From contig CM073524.1 of the NCBI GenBank assembly GCA_037074615.1, positions 16,383,406-16,447,405 of the forward strand: a stretch of 64,000 nucleotides of DNA, read 5' to 3'. The stretch is from Leucaena leucocephala (taxonomy: Eukaryota; Streptophyta; Magnoliopsida; Fabales; Fabaceae). This document shows positions 32,638 through 46,526 of the stretch, piece by piece (position 1 is the stretch's first letter; each line of letters begins with the position of its first letter). Position numbers and translations under genes: made by a program. Below the pieces are notes generated by a model, which was not told where the DNA came from, searched no databases, and was given only the letters and a program-made list of their open reading frames with translations.

Positions 32638-35600
32638 TGTAACACCCTAATTTTTAGGCCTAGAGATGCCAGGAAGAGAATTCAATGGCATAATCGTAAT
32701 TATGGGAAAGATCGGGCTGGTAGCCGATGAGTACCATATTTTGCCAGAAAATAGAGAAAATTATGCTGATCATTTCACTGAACTGTGAAATGTGCATATG
32801 AGGTCTCTATGTGTATGAAAGAATTAGAAATGTGACCAGGGGTAAAATGGTCATTTTTGAAAAGTGTGCGCGGGAGCGTACTTTCAGGCCAAAATAGCCC
32901 GGTCCGGATAAAATATCTGAAAATACCAGGAGATAGGGAAAAGGATTCCGGATTGAATGACGCAACACAGAATTTTGATTTGAGGTCCCGATTTTTCTGT
33001 AAAAATTCTCGAAGATGGGAAATTACAGTTATAATCGGTAAAGGAAGAGCAGTCCGAATAGAGATGATCAGACTATGGCCAGAGGCCATACAGTGTTGTC
33101 TAAGGCCCGTAGTGACACCAGGGAAGGCCCAGGCCCATAATATCAGTTTAGTGGTAAGAGGGGCCGGTGTCCGGGAAAAATGTGCAAAATGACGAAAATG
33201 CCCTTATGTAATAGAATAACTGAAGAATGAGTAAAGGGTATTTTGGTCATTTGGCTAAGGTTAGACAGTCAAGAAGGGGTATCTGGATAGTTGACCAGGG
33301 CCAGAGAGTACTCTGGTAAAATATGAAAAGACAATAATGCCCCTAGACCTAGTAAAGGAAATGAAAGAACTTAGGTGCAATTATGGAAAGTTTCAAGGCC
33401 AAAAAGGAAAGTAGACAAAAATGTGGGGTCCTTAACTGTAATTTTAGCCAAATAAAAAGGGACTTAAATGAAAAGAAGAAAAGTTCCCTGGGGCTAAATT
33501 GTAATTAAAGAAAGTCAGGCCAGAAGTGGTTTTGACTGTACGAAAGCATTTCAGTCCCAGATTTCACCGGTAGAGAGAGCAAGTGACGCTCGGTAATCTG
33601 GCTTAATACAGGAATTTTTGAAGACTCCAGATAGCCAGAAATGGACTGATCGTCCAAAAGTTATAAAAATTCATACCGGATATCCTAGATATCAGATCTA
33701 GGTGAGAAAATACAGGATGATGCGTCCTTATGGGACGGATGTCGAGAAACTGACAGAATACCGATAGGAGGCCTGTAGAAAAAGTTACTCGCAAATTAGA
33801 AAATCCAGACGGGAGTGTGAGGCCTCCGGGTATCCGATAGGGAGATTTATCGGTATTTAAAAAGGGACTGAATGAGTTCGGATGACCTCAGTCAGATGAC
33901 TGATATGACTCACAGGGACGCCTGAACACCGCAGGCCAATGTATCGGACAGAAGGAGCCGGTGTCCGGATATGTGTATAAACGGTGAATAATAGATAAAT
34001 TATTCAATAAACAATGACAAGGGCGGATTCCTCGTAATGCGTGCCATAAAGGTATTGGACCCAGAAAGGCCCAATAATGGCGCCAACAGAGGCCCAGTAA
34101 GACCCTTGGATTGATAGGTGGGCCAGTGTCCGGCAGAACCCCGAAAAAGTACGAAATTACGAAAATGCCCCTGTGTTGTACAAAAGGGTAACAGATGAAT
34201 GAAGGGCATTTTGGTCATTCTGGACAGGCCCAGGAGCCAAGATACATACAGATAAAGTTACTGAGAGTCAGTATATACCCTGACAGAGTACAGAAGGGTA
34301 TGAAATGACGATTTTACCCTTAGAGTAAAGATAGTGCAAGAAAGGGCACCTAAGGGTATTTTGGTAATTTGCCAAGGGATGTTTCTTGGGAATCGAGCCA
34401 TCAGAGTACTTGAGCTTGATCAGGATCCAAGACAACATTCCCAGAGCCCAAAAAAGTAGTCCATGAAGTATGTGGGAAAAAGTGGCATTAAAATACTATT
34501 TTAATGCTGTTTCAATAAAGTAAAGTTACTCGGTCGGCACGATAACCGAGGAGGCGATCAGATAAAGTCTTGGATTTATCTGGATAGCATTGGAAGGCGT
34601 GAAAGGTCCCTTCCAGGTGCCACATGGCGCAATCTTAAAGGCAGAAGAAAAAGTTGAGGACACGTATTACGAGGCAGGACTCTGGCCCGGTGAGTCAGCT
34701 GCTGAGGTGTCCCAGGATTTCAGACATGTGATAAATGTGACGCTGAGGTGGCATGCTGAGGTGTCCCGATGATGTCATGCATGATGCAGTAAAGGAGGAA
34801 TTAAGAAAAATAGGAAAATCCAGGAAAAACCAGGACCGCAGGATCAAAGTTCATGGTAATTACAGAATTGCCATTGTAGGAGGTTATAAATACCCCCCTC
34901 ATTTGCATTCACGCATGGCTTGAGTAAGGGAGAGAAAGGAAGAGAGAAAGGAGAAAATGAAGAAAGGAAGTTCTGGCGGAGCTGGAAGCAGAATAAGGAT
35001 AGTGAGGTTCTGCTGAGCTAGCCAGGTAGTAACTAATCCTAGCTTTTATGTAATGGCTTTGTGATTTGTTGTGCTATTGTTTGGTTGGATTGTTGTCTTA
35101 TATGTTATATCTGAAGCTCTGCTATAATGCTATGATCATATGTTATTAAGCATGGAAGCACGCAGCATACTTATCTGTACACAATCACAAGCAAGCACTG
35201 TCACTCTGCATTACATATATTGTTATGATTGTTGCTACTGAGATTCCCCCGAATCTCATCCCAATAAGTAAACCATTACAGGGGAGGTTATGTCAAAATG
35301 AATTCTGGGAATTTTAAGAGACGCCGTTATGCTGCCGAAATTATGACAAGATGAGGAAAGGAGCTGATACGTACTGTGTACGTAGGTACTGTCTAAGGAG
35401 GCTGGAAGTGAGTGGACCTATCCGGTTTATCCGGTCTTTCCTGGGTACTTACGTAGAATGGTAGTTCTCACGGGAATTACCGAATCGGTACAAGATCAGT
35501 TACTTTCTGAAGATGAAGCGTAGCGGTTATGCTGCCGGATTTTAGACAGAAAATGATGTAATAGAAATATGAGAATTTCATGCATGCCGGATGTATAATG

Positions 35601-36205
35601 ACTTATTATATAATAAAGATATTGTTTGGCATGTTTGACTGATATATGATGGATGTATGCATATGTATGCAAAGTTGATTGCTGAAAATTACCACTGTAA
35701 ACAGTAACACGTGGTGACAAGGTCATGTTTGATAAATGATTAAAAATAGTAAATGGATGAATAAATGTATGAAATTTTTATGGTAGATATTATACATACC
35801 AAGCTTTAATTTGATATATAAAAAGTATCATTTGGATGTCTACACAAGGAGATATAAATTATCAAAGTTGGGACCAGAATGCTGGATTTAGGGAGAAAAA
35901 CGTGGGATGAACAGTAAAGTTGACATGTTGACTGACGTTGACTTAGTCAATGAATGGTCAACGAGTTATTTTTCCCTGAAAGATAATTGAGTTATATTCA
36001 TTTATCAATTGGAACCACTTCATTTTGATTTTAATAGAATTAGTTATGATTTTTTGAAGTCAGGTCACTCATCTGGAATTTTCATAGTGAATAGTACTCG
36101 ATAAGAGTAAAACTCCAGATTGAGAAATTGGACTTCAATGACCTTGAAAGTGGTTCTAAATGCTACCAAATGGTCCCTAAGACATATGAAAGTAAGGATG
36201 TTTCA
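32638..36205 (+). mobile_element. solo LTR S3 (type A)
   Basis: TGTAACACCCTAATTTTTAG to GGATGTTTCA, 3568 bp, TSD ACTTC at 32633-32637 and 36206-36210. TATAAATA is at 34885-34892, the CAG|GTAGTAAC site near 35026, the hairpin at 35240-35257 and the conserved block at about 35325-35545. Very close to S2 in sequence. The ORF at 32857-33192 is the S2 homologue mentioned there. Confidence 0.93.
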
Positions 36206-36369
36206 ACTTCCTACTTTAAAAACCTATAATCATACTCATCCTTATACTAAGGCAATATACTAGGTATAGGGTAGCTCAATAGTGTGCATACTGAACAATA
36301 TAATCCAATCACAAATAGGATTTATCCATTCATTAGCCAGCGGAAACAGAACACAATTAAACTCGTACC
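36206..36369 (-). other. non-coding internal region of E4, part 2
   Basis: Continues E4 after S3 and lies directly downstream (minus strand) of the gag stop at 36370-36372. Nothing coding is seen. It is followed on the right by the E4 gag end and the AAGAG target of E1 (36382-36386). Confidence 0.65.
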
Positions 36370-36386
36370 TTAATTTGGTGCAAGAG

Positions 36387-39300
36387 TGTCACATCCTTAT
36401 TTTTATATATCTTAAGGACCATTCAGTAGCACTTAGAACCACTTTCAGGGTCATTGAAGTCTAAACTCTTAATCTGGAATTTTATTCATATTGGGTACTG
36501 TTCACTGTGGCTAATTCCAGATGAGTGACCTGATTTTGAAAAATCATAACAAATTGTAGAAAAATCTAAATGAAGTGGTTCAAATTTCTACATGAATATA
36601 ACTTAAGTATATTTCAGGGAAAAATCAATGGTTGACCATTCCTTGACAAATTCAACGTGGGTCAACGTTTCAACTTTACTGTTCATCGAATGACTTTCTC
36701 CTAAATCCAGTATTCTGGTCCCAACTTTAACAATTTATATCTTTTCCTGTATACATACAAATGAAGCATTCTATATATAAAATTAAAGATTAGTATGTCT
36801 ACTATTTACCATAAAAATATCATACATTTATTCAACCATTTACTATTTTTAATGATTTACCAAACATCAATTGGTCTCCACGGATTACTGTTCGCAGAGT
36901 CATTTTTCAGCAACCAACCTTACATATCAATGCATACATACATCATATATCAGTCAAACATGCCAGATAACAATCATTATTAAATAATCAACTGTTATAC
37001 ATCAGTGCATGATTAACATCCTCATATTTCTATTACATTTTTTGCTGTCTAAAATCCGGCAGCATAACTGCTACATTCCTTCTGTAGAAGGTAACCGATC
37101 TTGTACCGATTCGGTAATTGCCGTAGGAACTACCATTCTACGTAAGTACCCAGGAAAGACTGGATGAACCTGCTAGGTCCACTCACTTCTAGCCTCCTTA
37201 GACAGCACCTACGTACACAGTACGTATCATTCCTTTCTTTGTTCCTGCTTCGTTGCCAGAATTTCGGCAGCCTAACGGCGTCTCTTAAAATTTTCAAATT
37301 TTATTTTGACAGAAACTCCCCTGTAATGTTATATATGGGAATGAGATTCAAAAGAATCTCAGTAGCAACAATCATAATAATATATGTAATGCAGTGTGAC
37401 AGTGCTTGCTTGTGATTGTGTACAGATAAGTATGCTGCATGCTTCAATATTCAACAACATATGATCATAGCATTGTAATAGAGCTTCAAGCATAACATAT
37501 AAGACAACAATCCAACCAAACAATAGCACAACAATTCACAAAGATATTACATAAAAGCTAGGATTAGTTACTACCTTAAAAGCAGAACTCTAGAATTTCT
37601 CTACTACTTCCAACTTCACCAGAACTTCCTTTCTTCTTTCTTTATCTCACTTTCTCTCTCAAGAACTTCCTTATCTCTCTAAAAGCTACTTAGGCCATGG
37701 GAATGAAGAGCAAGGGGGGTATTTATAGTTTCCTTCAATGGCATTCTTGTAATTTTGAAGCCATCTAATCCTGTGGTCCTGGTTTTTCCGGAATTTCCTA
37801 TTTTCTTTTATTCCTTTTACTGCATCATGCATGACATCACCTCAAGGCCACCTCATGGGACACCTCATATGTCACATGGTGAAATTGCAAGCTCCTGGGA
37901 CACCTCATCAGCTGACTCAGCAGTTCCAGTCCAAACCAGTACCGGTCCGGTCCGATTTCCCACAAACAGGACTCACCGGCTAAGATTATGCCACATGTCC
38001 TTAACTTTTTCTTTCTCCTCTATGTTGTCTCCATGTGTCATCTTGCTGGCACCTGTCACGCCATCCAATGCTATCCAGATAAGTCCAGGACTTTATCTGA
38101 TCACCTCCTCGGTTATCGTGCCGACCGAGTAACTTTATTAAAACCACATTAAAATAGTATTTTAATGCCACTTTTTCCCACATATCACTGGGCCTACGTT
38201 TTTGGGCTCTGGGAATGTTATCTTGGATCCTGATCAAGCTCAAGTACTCTGATGGGTCAATTCCCAAGAAACATCCCTTGGCAAATTACCAAAATACCCC
38301 TGGGTGCCCTTTCTTGCACTATTTTAACCCTAAGGGTAAAATCGTCATTTTACACCCTTATATACTCTGTCAGGCATATACTGACTCAGAGTAACTTTAT
38401 TTATATGTGCCTTGGCTCCTAGGCCTATCCAGAATGACCAAAATGCCCTTATACATCTACTACCCCTTAAGTACAACACAGGGACATTTTCGTAATTTCA
38501 TACTTTTCCGGGGTTCTGCTGGACACTGGCCCACCTATCAGTCCACGTATCTTATTGGGCCTTTGATGGCGCCATTTTTGGGCCTTTTCTGGGTCCAACA
38601 CCTTCATGGCACGTATTATGAGGAATCCTCCCCTGTCCAGGTTCACCGAATATTTTAGCTATTATGCACCGTTTACACACATATCCGTACACCGGCTCCT
38701 TCTTTCAGATACACTGCCCTACTGTGTCTGGGCAGCCATTTGGGTCTTAACGGGCATCTGACTGTTGTTACCCGACCTCATTCAGTCTTAGTTTAAATAC
38801 CGATAAATCTCCCTATCGGATCCCTTGAGGCCTCATACTCCCGTCTGGATTTACTAATTTGTGAATAACTTTTTCTACAAACCTCCTATCGGTATTCTGT
38901 CCGTTTCCTGACATCCGCCCCATAAGGGTGCATCATCCTGTAATTTCTTACTTATATCTGAAATCTAGGGTATCCGGTAGGAATTTTTATAACTGTTGGA
39001 CAATCAGTCCATTTTTGACTATCTGGAGTCTTCAAAAATTCCGGTATTAAGCTGGATTACCCAGCGTCACTCGCCCTATCTTCTGGTAAAATCTGGGACT
39101 GAAATGCTGTCGGGCGGTCCAAACCACTTCTAGCCTATTTTTCTTTAATTATACTTTAGCCTCAGGGTACTTTTCTTCTTTGCAATTAAGTCCCTTAAAT
39201 TTGGCTAAAATTACACTTTGAGACCCCACATTTTTGTCTACCTTTCTTTCCTAACCTTAAACTTTCCATAATTACATTTAAGTCCTTTCATTTCCTTTCT

Positions 39301-39416
39301 TTTGCAATTTAATCCTTTTCTTTACATAAAGGACCACATCTTTTTCCTGAAAAAGAACTCATATATTCCATCTAATCAGTACATAGAAATCAGTACAAAA
39401 AATTAAGGATATTACA
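36387..39416 (-). mobile_element. 3' LTR of E1
   Basis: 3030 bp; on the minus strand it opens TGTAATATCCTTAATTTTTT (39416) and ends GGATGTGACA (36387). TATAAATA is at 37720-37727 and the hairpin GAGATTC-TTTT-GAATCTC at 37343-37360 (loop changed, stem kept), with the conserved block at about 37040-37290. Confidence 0.93.
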
Positions 39417-39432
39417 TCTCTCCCCCTTAAAA
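39417..39432 (-). other. polypurine tract of E1
   Basis: On the minus strand TTAAGGGGGAGAGA lies directly upstream of the 3' LTR and downstream of the pol stop (39468-39470), with the same flanking GAGGACGAAATTTATT context as in E2 and E3. Confidence 0.87.
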
Positions 39433-39467
39433 TAAATTTCGTCCTCAAAATTTACATTACATCTATC

Positions 39468-41013
39468 CTATCGAAACAATTCAGGATACTTCTCTCTCAT
39501 CTTTTCTTCTGTTTCCCATGTAGCTTCTTGTTTAGTCAAGCCTTTCCAGATCACTTTAACTAGAGGAATTTGTTTATTCCGCAACTGCTTGACTTTTCTA
39601 TCAGCAATTCGCACCGGTCCAACCTCATAGGTCAAGTCATCTCACAGTGCGACCTCATCTTGCTCAATCACATGAGATGGATCTGGAACATACTTCTTTA
39701 ATTGGGAAACATGGAACACATCATGTATCTGGCTGAGATTAGGAGGAAGAGCCAACTTGTAGGCTACTGCTCCTATCTTTGAGAGAATCTGGAATGGTCC
39801 GATGTATCTTGGATGCAACTTCTTCACTTTAATCGATCGTCCGGCTCCCGTAGTTGGAGTTAACTTAAGGAATACATGTCCTCCTTCTTCAAACTCCAAC
39901 GGCTTCCTTCTGACATCTGCATAGCTTTTCTGTCTGCTTTGAGCCGTCAACAGTCATTTTCTAATTATCGCAACTTGTTCTGCAGTTTGATCCACTATAT
40001 CCAGACCAAGCATTCTTCTCTCACTCAACTCTAGCCAGCATAAGGGGGATCTACATTTACATCCATAGAGTGCTTCAAAAGGTGCCATCTGAATACTGGC
40101 CTGATAACTATTGTTATAAGCAAACTCTATAAGGGGTAAATGGATATCCCAGCTGCCTTTGAAATCTAAGACACATGCTCTCAGCATATCCTCTAACGTT
40201 TGTATTGTTCTTTCAGATTGACCATCTGTTTGAGGATGATAAGCTATACTAAATCTGAGAGTAGTGCCCATTTCTTCCTGTAAAGCCCTCCAGAAATTTA
40301 AAGTAAATCGAGGGTCTCTATCAGACACAATGCTGCTCGGGATACCATGAAGCCTAACGATCTCCTTTATATACAGCTTTGCCAGCTTTTCAAGAGAATC
40401 TCTCTTATTGATTGCCAGAAAATGTGCTGACTTTGTCAGTCGATCAATTACTACCCACAATGCATCATGTCTACTTGGAGTCAGGGGTAGTCCTTCCACA
40501 AAGTCCATGGCAATCCCATCCCATTTCCACTCAGGGATTTCTAGAGGCTGCAATGTTCCTACTGGCTTTTGATGTTCAACTTTCACTTTCTGGCAGGTCA
40601 AGCACTTAGATACGTAAGTCACAACATCTTTCTTCAATCCAGGCCACCAAAATAACCTTTTAACATCATGGTACATCTTGGTCATACCTGGATGTACAGT
40701 ATACCGACTTTTATGTGCTTCCTCCAGAATCCTTTCCCTTAATCCCACAACATTAGGGATATAGGGACTTCCCCGAAACTGTAGTAATCCGTCTGGGGAC
40801 ATCTCAAAATTCCTTGTCTTCCCCTTCTCCAGCTTGTCTTTGAATATTGCTGCGAGCTTATCCTGCTTTTGAGCCTCTTTTATCTCATCTTCTATGCAAG
40901 CTCTGACATGAACTTCTCCAAAAGGATTCTCCGTTAGTTGCATTTGATATAGAGGGCTCCAATGGCGCATATCTTCTATCAATTCCAACTCCTTGATCAT
41001 CATGTCTGCAACC
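39468..41013 (-). pseudogene. integrase and chromodomain (E1), nearly open
   Basis: One continuous minus-strand frame from the S4 border to TAG 39468-39470, interrupted only by TGA at 39954-39956 (Arg in E3) and TGA at 39642-39644 (Arg in E3). The zinc domain (HPGM…CLTCQKV), the core DFVEGLP, SDRDPRFTLNFW and YHPQTDGQSERTIQTLE with the third acid are all present, then the C-terminal domain (KKLHPRYIGPFQIL) and chromodomain (VKVIWKGLTKQEATWETEE) ending at YPELF. This is the best-preserved integrase here. Role: insertion of cDNA, with the chromodomain binding histone marks (family knowledge). Confidence 0.88.
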
Positions 41014-44000
41014 TGAAACATCCTTACTTTCATATGTCTTAGGGACCATTTTGTAGCATTTAGAACCACTTTCAAGGTCATTGAAGTCCAATTTCTCAAT
41101 CTGGAGTTGTACTCTTATCGAGTACTGTTCACTATGAAAATTCCAGATGAGTGACCTGACTTCGAAAAATCATAACTAATTCTAGAAAAATCTAAATGAA
41201 GTGGTTCCAATTTCTAAATGAAGCTAATTCAATTATATTTCAGGTAAAAATAACTCGTTGACCATTAGTTGACCAAGTAAACGTCAGTCAACGTGTCAAC
41301 TTTACTGTTCATCCCACGTTTTTCTCCCTGAATCCAGCATTCTGGTCCCAAATTTGATAATTTATATCTCCTTGTGTAGACATCCAACTGAGTTATACTA
41401 TATATCAAATAGAAGCTTGGTATGTCTACTATTTACCTTAAAAATTTCATACATTAATTCATCCATTTACTATTTTTAATCATTTATCAAACATGACCTT
41501 ATCACCACGTGTTACTGTTCACAGTGGTAATTTCCAGCATTTCTACTTTGCATACATAAACATACATCCATCATATATCAGTCAAACATGCCAAACAACA
41601 CTTATTATTAATTAATAAGTTGTTTTACAATCTGGGTATGTACAAAATTTCTCATATCTCTATTACATCTTTTTCTGCCTAAACTCCGGCAGCATAACTG
41701 CTACGCTTCATCTGTACAAAGAACTGAACCGTACTGATTCGGTAATCCCCTCATGAGAACTACCATTCTACGTAGTACCCAGGAAAGACTAGATGAACCG
41801 GCTAGGTCCACTCACTTCTAGCCTCCTTAGACAGCACTACGTACACAGTACTTATCATATACTGATGTTCAGTCTTTACTTGGCAGCATAACGGCGTCTC
41901 TTAAAATTCCCAGAATTCATTTTGACATAACCTCCCCTGTAATGGTTTACTTATTGGAATGAGATTCGGGGGAATCTCAGTAGCAACAATCATAACAATA
42001 TATGTAATGCAGAGTGACAGTGCTTGGTTGTGATTGTGTACAGATAAGTATGCTGCGTGCTTCCATGCTTAATAACATATGATCATAGCATTATAGCAGA
42101 GCTTCAGACATAACATATAAGACAACAATCCAACCAAACAATAGCACAACAAATCACAAAGCCATTACATAAAAGCTAGGATTAGTTACTACCTGGCTAG
42201 CTTAGCAGAACTCTACTATCCTTATTCTGCTTCCAGCTCCGCCAGAACTTCCTTACTTCCTTTTCTCCTTTCTCTCTTCCTTTCCTTCTCCTTCTCTCTC
42301 TTCTTTCTCTCCTTTCTCCCTTGCCATGCGTGAATGAAAATGGAATGGAGGGGGGGTATTTATAATTGCCTTCAATGGCATTTCTGTAATTATCATAAAC
42401 TTTGATCCTGCGGTCCTGGTTTTTCCTGGATTTTCCTATTTTTCTTAATTCCTCCTTTACTGTATCATGCATGACATCATCGGGACACCTCACCAGGACA
42501 CCTCAGCGCCACATTTATCACATGTCTGAAATCCTAGACACATCAGCAGCTGACTCAGCATGCTGACTCACAGGTCCAGTCTCTTGCCTCATAATACGTG
42601 TCCTCAACTTTTTCTTCTGCCTTTATGTTGGCGCCATGTGTCATCTTACTGGTACCTATCACGCTTTCCAATGCTATCCAGATAAATCCAAGACTTTATC
42701 TGATCACCTCCTCGGTTATCGTGCCAACCGAGTAACTTTACTTTATTGAAACAGTATTAAAATAATATTTTAATGCCACTTTTTCCCACATACTTCATGG
42801 GCTACGTTTTTGGGCTCTGGGAATGTTGTCTTGGATCCTGATCAAGCTCAAGTACTCTGATGGCTCAATTCCCAAGAAACAGCCCTTGGCAAATTACCAG
42901 AATACCCTTGGGTGCCCTTTCTTGCACTATTTTAACCCTAAGGGTAAAATCGTCATTTCATACCCTTCCGTACTCTGTCAGGGCATATACTGACTCTAAG
43001 TAACTTTATCTGTATATACCTTGGCTTCTGGGCCTGTCCAGAATGACGAAAATGTCCTTGATTCATCTGTTAACCTTTTGTACACACACAGGGGCATTTT
43101 CGTAATTTCGCACTTTTCCGGGGTTCTGCCGGACACTGGCCCACCTATCAGTCCAAGTGTCTTACTGGGCCTTTGTTGGCGCCATTATTGGGCCTTTCTG
43201 GGTCCAATATCCTCATGGCACGTATTACGAGGAATCTTCCCCTTTTAATAATTATTGAATATTTTATCTATTATTCACCGTTTATACACATATCCGGACA
43301 CTAGCTCCTTCTGTCCGATACACTGGCCTGCGGTGTTCAGGCATCCTTGTGAGTCATATCAGTCATCTGACCGAGGTCATCCGAACTCATTCAGTCCCTT
43401 TTTAAATACCGATAAATTTTCCTATCGGATACCCGGAGGCCTCACACTCCCGTCTGGATTTTCTAATTTGCGAGTAACTTTTTCTACAGGCCTCCTATCG
43501 GTATTCTGTCAGTTTCCCGACATCCGCCCCATAAGGACGCATCATCCTGTATTTTCTCACATAGATCTGAATTCTAGGATATCCGGTATGAATTTTTATA
43601 ACTTTTGGACGATCAGTCCATTTCTGGCTATCTGGAGTCTTCAAAAATTCCTGTATTAAGCCAGATTACCGAGCGTCACTTGCTCTCTCTACCGGTGAAA
43701 TCTGGGACTGAAATGCTTTCGGACAGTCCAAACCACTTCCGGCCTGACTTTCTTTAATTACAATTTAGCCCCAGGGAACTTTTCTTCTTTTCATTTAAGT
43801 CCCTTTTTATTTGGCTAAAATTACACTTAAGGACCCCACATTTTTGTCTACTTTTCTTTTTGGCCTTGAAACTTTCCATAATTGCATTTAAGTCCTTTTA
43901 TTTCCTTTACTAGGTCTAGGGGATTTATTGTCTTTTCATATTTTACCAGAGTATTCTTTGGCCCGGTCAACTATCCAGATACCCCTTCTTGACTGTCTAA

Positions 44001-44624
44001 CCTTAGCCAAATGACCAAAATACCCTTTACTCATTCTTCAGTTATTCTATAACATAAGGGCATTTTCGTCATTTTGCACATTTTTCCCGGACACCGGCCC
44101 CTCTTACCCCTGAACTGATATTATGGGCCTGGGCCTTTCCTGGTGTCACTACGGGCCTTAGACAACCACTATATGGCCTCTGGCCATAGTCCGATTATCT
44201 TTATTCGGACTGCCTTTCCTTTACCGATTATAACTGTAAATTCCCATCTTCAGGAATTTTTACAGAAAAATCGGAACCTCAAATCAAAATTCTGTGACTC
44301 CTCATTCAATCCGGAATCCTTTTCTCTATCTCCCGGTATTTTCAGATATTTTATCCGGACCGGGCTGTTTTAGCCTGAAAAAGCACTCACGTGCATATTT
44401 TTCCAAAATGACCATTTTACCCCTGGTCACATTTCTAATTCTTTCATACACCTAGAGACCTCATATGCACATTTCACAGTTCAGCGAAATGATCAGCATA
44501 ATTTTCTCTATTTTCTGGCAAAATATGGTACTCATCGGCTACCAGCCCGATCTTTCCCAAAATTACGATTTTGCCCTTGAATTCTCCTTACGGCATCTCT
44601 AGGCCTAAAAATTGGGGTGTTACA
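41014..44624 (-). mobile_element. solo LTR S4 (type A) inside E1 pol
   Basis: Minus-strand TGTAACACCCCAATTTTTAG (44624) to GGATGTTTCA (41014), 3611 bp, TSD CAACC at 41009-41013 and 44625-44629. TATAAATA is at 42357-42364, the hairpin at 41961-41978 and the conserved block at about 41690-41910. It splits E1 between RNase H and integrase. Confidence 0.94.
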
Positions 44625-45510
44625 CAACCTGCACCACCTTTCTACTCAGGGCATCAGCTACCACATTGGCTTTTCCTGGATGGTATTTAATCTGAAAGTC
44701 ATAATCTTTCAACAACTCCATCCATCGTCGTTACCTCATATTCAGCTCTTTTTGATCCTGTAGATATTTCAGGCTTTTGTGGTTGCAAAACAACTCTATC
44801 GTTGCTCCATATAAATAGTGCCTCCATATCTTCAGGGCATAAACCACCGCCGCAAGCTCCAGATCATGAGTGGGATAATTTTCTTCATGTGGCTTCAACT
44901 GCCGAGAGGCGTAGGCTACTACTCGACCTTGCTGCATCAGCACACATCCCAACCCCTGCTTGCTAGCATCAGTGTAGACTACGTAAGTCTGAGTTGGGTC
45001 TGGAATAATCAGCATGGGAGTAGTGGTTAATCTCTACTTCAACTCTTGGAAGCTAGCCTAGCACTTCTCATCCCACTTAAACTGCTGATTCTTTCTGGTC
45101 AGCTTGGTAAGTGGTAAGGTGATTCGAGAAAAGTCTTGAATAAATCTTCTGTAGTACCCGGCTAGGCCGAGAAAACTTCTGATCTCCATCACTGTCCTTG
45201 GCTACTCCCAGCTCAAAACTGCTTCAACTTTGCTAGGATCCACAGCTACCCCGTCTCGGGATATGACATGACCGAGAAATTTGACTTCTGACAGCCAAAA
45301 CTCGCATTTAATCAACTTAGCATAGAGCTTCTTTTCTTTAAGGGTACTACGAACAATCCTCAAATGCCTTTCATGCTCCTCTAGAGATTTGGAGTACACC
45401 AGAATATCATCAATGAAGACCACAACGAACTGATCTAGATAAGGCCTGAAGATCCGATTCATGTAGTCCATGAAAATAGCAGGTGCATTGGTTAGTCCAA
45501 AAGGCATCAC
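44625..45510 (-). pseudogene. pol: RT C-terminal part and RNase H (E1)
   Basis: Frame from about 45510: MPFGLTNAPA, the intact FIDD catalytic motif (about 45405-45416), then TAG at 45202-45204, RNase H with YTDASKQG (about 44965-44990) and YALKIWRHYL, then TAA at 44731-44733 where E3 has Gln (CAA). The tail (KANVVADALSRK) runs to the S4 border. RNase H is entire apart from the flanking stops. Confidence 0.87.
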
Positions 45511-46526
45511 AAGGAACTCAAAATGCCCGTAGCGCGTTCTGAATGCCGTCTTTGGAATATCGGCTTGACCCTTAGTTGATGATAGCCAGATCTCAAGTCA
45601 ATCTTGGAGAATAAGCTCGCTCCTGCCAACTGGTCTAGCATGTCATCAATTTTGGGGAGAGGATACTTATTCTTAACCGTAATCTTATTTAATTCCCTAT
45701 AGTCAATGCATAGCCTCAAACTGCCATCTTTCTTCTTGACGAATAGTACTGGAGCACCCCATGGCGATACACTGGGTCATATGAAACCCTTCTCCAATAG
45801 CTCCTCAATTTGCTTCTTCAGTTCCATCATTTCATTGGGAGCCATCCTGTACGGGGCTTTTGACACTGGTCCAGCTCCAGGTATAATGTCGATCGCAAAC
45901 TCCACTTCCCGTTCTGCAGGCAATCCCTGAATCTCCTTTGGGAAGACTTCAGGAAATTCATTGACTACTGGAATCTCCTCGATACCTTCTTCCACTTCTG
46001 TTTGAACAGGAAAGAATACCACATACCCTTGACATCCTTTCCGTAGACATTTTTTTGCCTGAGCCTCTGTCATGAAGTTCAGTCGTACTTCTGAGCTCCG
46101 ATCAGTGATCTTTGGACCAAGAACCAGGGTCTTATTTCTGCAGTCCAACATCACATTATTGGAGGATAACCAATTTAAACCGAGTATGACATTAATCTCT
46201 CGGAAAGGCATACAGATCAGGTCTAGGGTGGTACTGCAGTGCTCATAACGCACAACACTATTTAGACAGGCATCAGACGTAATTACTCTAGCGTTGGTGG
46301 GGGTTTTCACCTGTATATCATAACGCATTTTGCTGATCAGAAGGCCTAGGCATTTAGCACACTCATAAGATATAAAGGAATAACTTGCACCCGAATCAAA
46401 TAGAGCAGTCACAGCATGATCATTGAGATAGATTGTACCTTGGATCATCTCAGGTGATCGCTGCGCGTCCTCTCTAATGAGTGCAAACACTCATCTTGCC
46501 GTCCTTGGCCTTGGATCAGTTATGGC
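45507..46526 (-). pseudogene. protease and RT N-terminal part (E1)
   Basis: Protease with FDSGASYSF (about 46375-46402) and VILGLNWL, followed by the PR-RT linker, open for over 230 codons to TGA 45777-45779 (Arg in E0). The same frame resumes with RLCIDYREL and KYPLPKIDDMLDQL and is then lost by a small deletion near 45565, after which RT continues in another frame. Protease shows no visible defect. Confidence 0.87.

Noticed and set aside
42197..42493. Arg/Lys/Glu-rich 98-codon ORF on the minus strand
   Set aside because: The charged repeat is the translation of the GA-rich LTR leader of S4.
43255..43659. 134-codon ORF with relatives at 26002-26444, 33603-33794 and 62990-63181
   Set aside because: Antisense or sense reading of the same LTR U3 stretch in different copies; no coding signal.
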